Assembly: GCA_964562905.1 (NCBI GenBank)
Contig: CAZLVG010000038.1
Span: 1 to 8,664 of the forward strand
Direction: 5' to 3'
Source: CAYSWF01 sp964562905
GTDB lineage: Bacteria; Patescibacteriota; Andersenbacteria; UBA10190
Length of the DNA stretch: 8,664 nucleotides
Shown here: positions 6,836-8,664 of the stretch, one piece after another
How positions within the stretch are numbered: the first letter of the stretch is position 1
Layout of the letters: the number at the start of each line of letters is the position of its first letter
Position numbers and translations under genes: made by a program
Notes under the pieces: model-generated
Told to the model about the DNA's origin: nothing
Database searches by the model: none
Seen by the model: only the letters and a program-made list of their open reading frames with translations

Positions 6836-6841
6836 ATTATG
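6836..6841 (-). promoter_or_regulatory. Putative -10 box of lgt, leaderless spacing
   Basis: CATAAT on the minus strand ends 8 nt before the ATG at 6827, so transcription would start within 1-2 nt of the start codon. The GGGA between them is too close to the ATG to act as a Shine-Dalgarno site. No good -35 is visible (TTTCGG at 6859-6864 at best). Confidence 0.45.
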
Positions 6842-6866
6842 GCCTATCGGCTACAGTTCCGAAACC

Positions 6867-6895
6867 TTGACAAATGCCAGTACATATGATAGGAT
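6867..6895 (+). promoter_or_regulatory. Strong sigma70-type promoter with extended -10
   Basis: A consensus TTGACA (6867-6872) is followed, after exactly 17 bp, by TAGGAT (6890-6895), with a TGA extended -10 at 6887-6889. The expected start is near 6902, giving a leader of about 44 nt before the ATG at 6946. This is the best promoter in the window, and its position excludes the in-frame ATG at 6874 as the translation start. Confidence 0.8.
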
Positions 6896-6932
6896 TAAAA
6901 GATACAGTCCGCACCTTTTCCAACCCCCCAAC

Positions 6933-6937
6933 AGGAG
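6933..6937 (+). promoter_or_regulatory. Shine-Dalgarno site deciding the start at 6946
   Basis: AGGAG lies 8 nt upstream of ATG 6946, the optimal spacing. It fixes the start of the small downstream gene and shows that the organism does use Shine-Dalgarno initiation for some genes. Confidence 0.8.
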
Positions 6938-6945
6938 AGAGCTTT

Positions 6946-7227
6946 ATGCCTTCCCCCACCAAGTTTACTCCTATAAGAGTAAACCCGGTAAAGATAATCT
7001 ACCGGGGATGCCAGACAGTAGCCGCGGTTAAAGCCTACCACTCTCAAGCTGAAGGCCCCGGCGCCTGGGCTGGCTACCTAAGCATTAACGACCAGCGGCA
7101 GCCGCTGAAGGGATCGCGGGCCTCCGGCCCGAATGAGCGAGCAGTCACCATGTCTGTCAGGACTGCCGCGGAGAAGCTGGGAGTTATCTTTATCGAAGAC
7201 CCAATGGACGTTTACGAGAGGGGCTAG
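6946..7227 (+). CDS. Small protein resembling a truncated, catalytically degenerate RNase H fold
   Basis: This 93-residue soluble protein is not one I recognise as a named family. Three segments match the RNase HI layout in order. QAEGPGAWAGYLSI (about 34-47) resembles the glycine-rich turn and second strand after the first motif. GPNERAVTMSVRTAAEKL (about 61-78) resembles the N-N-R-x-E-L-x-A helix. VIFIEDPMDVY (about 80-90) resembles V-x-L-x-T-D-S-x-Y-V. Of the three core acids only Asp85 is kept. The first Asp position is in VKAYHSQ, and the RxEL Glu is Val67 in RAVT. The chain ends just after the third motif, whereas RNase HI has about 150 residues. If the fold is right it is probably inactive, perhaps a nucleic-acid or protein binder. 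The start is supported by a 17-bp-spaced promoter and AGGAG. It is monocistronic, followed by a probable terminator. The existence of the gene is well supported; its family is uncertain. Confidence 0.72.
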   Translation: MPSPTKFTPIRVNPVKIIYRGCQTVAAVKAYHSQAEGPGAWAGYLSINDQRQPLKGSRASGPNERAVTMSVRTAAEKLGVIFIEDPMDVYERG

Positions 7228-7267
7228 TGCTCTTTCTCTTCTTCCCGCCTTACGCACCCCGCTCCAA

Positions 7268-7304
7268 CCGGCAAGAGTTAAAAATCCTGCCGGCTTTTTC
7301 TTTA
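7268..7304 (+). terminator. Probable intrinsic terminator after the RNase H-like gene
   Basis: CCGGCA (7268-7273) pairs with TGCCGG (7288-7293). The 14-nt loop may be shortened by a GA/TC pair, and CTTTTTCTTT follows at once. The stem is only 6 bp but GC-rich, and it lies 41 nt past the stop codon, in the right orientation for the plus-strand gene. Confidence 0.6.
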
Positions 7305-7310
7305 TCCCGA

Positions 7311-7327
7311 CTGGCGCAGTTTGCCAG
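7311..7327. repeat. Short hairpin between convergent genes
   Basis: CTGGC (7311-7315) pairs with GCCAG (7323-7327) around a 7-nt loop. It lies downstream of mscS on the minus strand but lacks a T-run there, so a terminator role is weak. Confidence 0.35.
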
Positions 7328-7340
7328 CTTAATGGCCCTG

Positions 7341-8432
7341 TTAAGCCTGCTTCAGATAAACGGTCCGCGTGGGATAAGCAATTTCCACCCCGCGCTCTTC
7401 CAAACCCCTCGTAACGGCCAACAGTATGTTCTGATGAGTATCCATGTATTCCACGTAATCGGCGCTGCCCAAGTAGTAAACCCCCTCAAACATTAAGGCC
7501 GAATCTCCGAATTCATAAAAATGCACCCTGTCGTACCTGGTGTTTTCCTGCTGCTCAATAATCTTCTTCACCATCCCCGGTATTTCCGCTACTTGATCCG
7601 CCGTGGTCTGGTAAGTCACGCCGAATTTGAATACCACGCGCCGCTCTTCCATGCGCCCATAGTTGCGCAGCTTGGCTGACGTCATTTCATTGTTGGACAC
7701 AATAATCTCCTCTCCGTTCACAGACCTTATGCGGGTAGTTTTAATTCCTACCGTCTGCACCGTGCCCATATAATCGCCCAGAATGATAAAGTCGCCGGGT
7801 ACGAACGGTTTGTCAAAATAAATAGCCAGAGAGCTGAACAAGTCCCCCAGCACGTTCTGCGCCGCCAAGGCCACGGCCACGCCCCCGATACCCAGGCCCG
7901 CCACCAGCGAAGTTATGTTTATCCCTAAATTTGACAGCACGAACAAAGCCGCCACCGACCACAACACTGTACTCAACAAACTGTGCACCATGCGGTTCAT
8001 GGAATGAGCGCGCTTGTCATCCGCGCGCTCCATGCGCCGCCTAATATAATACTCAATGAAAATCTGTAAGCCCAACACCACCTGGTAAACCAGCCATATC
8101 AGTAAAACCGCGTCCACCACCTTCCTGGCCAAGCCGGTTATCTCCAGATAGCGCAGCGCGGCGTAAAAGGAAATAAAAGTATAAAAAGGTGGTTTTATTG
8201 TCCCTACCACTTGAATCAGAGCATCGTCCAATTCAGTACTCGTTTTTTTCGCCATCCGGCCCAAGTACCGGAGGAGGATGCGCTGCGTCCACTTAAGCAC
8301 AAAAACCACGCCCGCAAATACAAGCAGCGCGGCCAGATAGTCAAACACCGTGTTGCCCCACCAAGTGGATTGCCAGAAAGGCGTGTTAAAAAGCGGGTCC
8401 ATACATTTTAAGAATAACCCAGGTGCGGCCAT
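7341..8432 (-). CDS. MscS-type small-conductance mechanosensitive channel
   Basis: This membrane channel opens under tension to release solutes during osmotic downshock and forms heptamers in known family members. The 363-residue protein has membrane segments at about 28-47, 84-98, 105-126 and 152-169. The pore-lining TM3 follows at about 173-203 with the Gly/Ala-rich face (AGLGIGGVAVALAAQNVLGD). The beta domain is typical (DKPFVPGDFIILGDYMGTVQTVGIKTTRIR, given here in two parts: 207-219 and 220-236), with the IVSNNEM segment at 244-250. The C-terminal alpha/beta vestibule domain ends at TVYLKQA. It has one extra TM helix relative to E. coli MscS. The start is uncertain: ATG 8432 or the in-frame ATG 8402. 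Neither has a Shine-Dalgarno site, and the hydrophilic stretch before TM1 fits either choice. ATG 8402 lies 5 nt after the stop of an upstream open frame, which would allow coupling. It is convergent with the RNase H-like gene. Confidence 0.92.
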   Translation of the reverse strand: MAAPGLFLKCMDPLFNTPFWQSTWWGNTVFDYLAALLVFAGVVFVLKWTQRILLRYLGRMAKKTSTELDDALIQVVGTIKPPFYTFISFYAALRYLEITGLARKVVDAVLLIWLVYQVVLGLQIFIEYYIRRRMERADDKRAHSMNRMVHSLLSTVLWSVAALFVLSNLGINITSLVAGLGIGGVAVALAAQNVLGDLFSSLAIYFDKPFVPGDFIILGDYMGTVQTVGIKTTRIRSVNGEEIIVSNNEMTSAKLRNYGRMEERRVVFKFGVTYQTTADQVAEIPGMVKKIIEQQENTRYDRVHFYEFGDSALMFEGVYYLGSADYVEYMDTHQNILLAVTRGLEERGVEIAYPTRTVYLKQA

Positions 8433-8517
8433 AAATAAATAGCTCGGCTTTCGCGGTTGAGCTCACGCAACAGCTTAACCAGATAAATTACCTTAAAAGA
8501 GCGTTTGTTTTAGGCAT
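8408..8517 (-). other. Possible small or broken reading frame upstream of mscS
   Basis: On the minus strand, AAGGA (8526-8530) sits 8 nt before an ATG at 8517, which begins a 9-codon frame (MPKTNALLR) ending at TAA 8488-8490. One base back, another frame is open from 8509 to its TAA at 8408-8410 and reads FKVIYLVKLLRELNRESR near its middle, ending 5 nt before the alternative mscS ATG at 8402. That second frame has no ATG, GTG or well-placed start of its own (only an internal TTG). This could be a leader peptide, a frameshifted remnant, or chance, since 33 open codons are not unusual at this GC content. I assign no function. Confidence 0.25.
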
Positions 8518-8561
8518 AGCTAATTTCCTTCTGAAGCGCGTAAGTCGTCAACAGCAAAAAA

Positions 8562-8657
8562 GCTGATGGCAAGGCTGATGGCAAAGTTGATGATAAAGCT
8601 GATGGCAAAGCTGATGGCAAAGTTGATGATAAAGCTGATGGCAAAGTTGATGATAAA
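8562..8657. repeat. 12-bp tandem repeat, eight units of two types
   Basis: Eight contiguous 12-bp units occur in two variants, A = GCTGATGGCAAA (first copy ends AAG) and B = GTTGATGATAAA, in the order A A B A A B A B. This gives a 36-bp higher-order period. Because 12 is a multiple of three, every frame yields a tetrapeptide repeat (plus strand KADG/KVDD or LMAK/LMIK; minus strand ISFA or PSAL types). It may be coding on the minus strand, entering from beyond the window: one minus frame runs to TAG at 8520-8522 and another to TAA at 8510-8512. No start codon with a ribosome site precedes it on the plus strand. The right side is cut by the window end, so coding status is unresolved. Confidence 0.8.
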
Positions 8658-8664
8658 ATGAAGG

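Noticed and set aside
6874..6945. ATG at 6874 as start of the RNase H-like gene
   Set aside because: It falls between the -35 and -10 boxes, so it would not be transcribed. ATG 6946 has AGGAG 8 nt upstream.
321..8432. Alternative genetic code with TGA read as Gly, known in some candidate phyla
   Set aside because: The helicase and beta-CASP genes both end at TGA at the expected family C-terminus, and no gene has an internal in-frame TGA.
8562..8657. CRISPR array
   Set aside because: The units are 12 bp and directly contiguous, with no unique spacers and no cas genes nearby.
8566..8661. A 31-codon cationic hydrophobic peptide gene on the plus strand
   Set aside because: It has no ribosome site or promoter, and any 12-bp repeat lacking stops yields such a frame. 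It is recorded only as part of the repeat finding.

Overview
The window reads as chromosomal DNA from a bacterium of roughly even GC content. It holds seven protein genes, two repeat-rich edges and short intergenic gaps. The gene set suggests a Patescibacteria (CPR) lineage or a similar streamlined group: a single-chain UvrD helicase with a C-terminal RecB-type nuclease, a stand-alone beta-CASP exonuclease, a tail-anchored His-rich cupredoxin, a short Lgt and a compact MscS channel. This placement is inferred from remembered family resemblance, not from a search. TGA, TAA and TAG all act as ordinary stops here, so nothing points to a recoded TGA.

Layout. Bases 1-320 hold no convincing gene. 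They contain several perfect hairpins, a 10-bp direct repeat, a REP-like G/C palindrome and a heptamer tandem repeat. From 5657 leftward runs a minus-strand cluster: the helicase-nuclease (2361-5657), an exported cupredoxin-domain protein (1743-2306) and an MBL-fold beta-CASP ribonuclease (321-1727). A SpoIIAA/STAS-like gene (5703-6158, plus strand) diverges from the helicase gene, and one AT-rich box can serve as the -10 element in both directions. That gene runs 63 bp into the 3' end of lgt (6096-6827, minus strand). A strong sigma70-type promoter at 6867-6895 then drives a 93-residue protein (6946-7227, plus strand) that resembles a truncated RNase H fold without most of its catalytic acids. 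It is followed by a probable terminator and the convergent mscS gene (7341 to 8432 or 8402, minus strand). The right edge (8562-8657) is a 12-bp tandem repeat.

How the genes fit together. The set mixes nucleic-acid work (helicase-nuclease, beta-CASP RNase, RNase H-like protein) with envelope work (Lgt lipoprotein maturation, MscS osmotic valve, exported cupredoxin). I see no single pathway and no mobile-element or defence island.

The most unusual points are three. The cupredoxin core appears to carry Asp and Phe where the type-1 copper Cys and Met ligands normally sit. The RNase H-like protein is tiny and apparently inactive. Several genes have a -10 box so close to the start codon that their mRNAs would be leaderless or nearly so.
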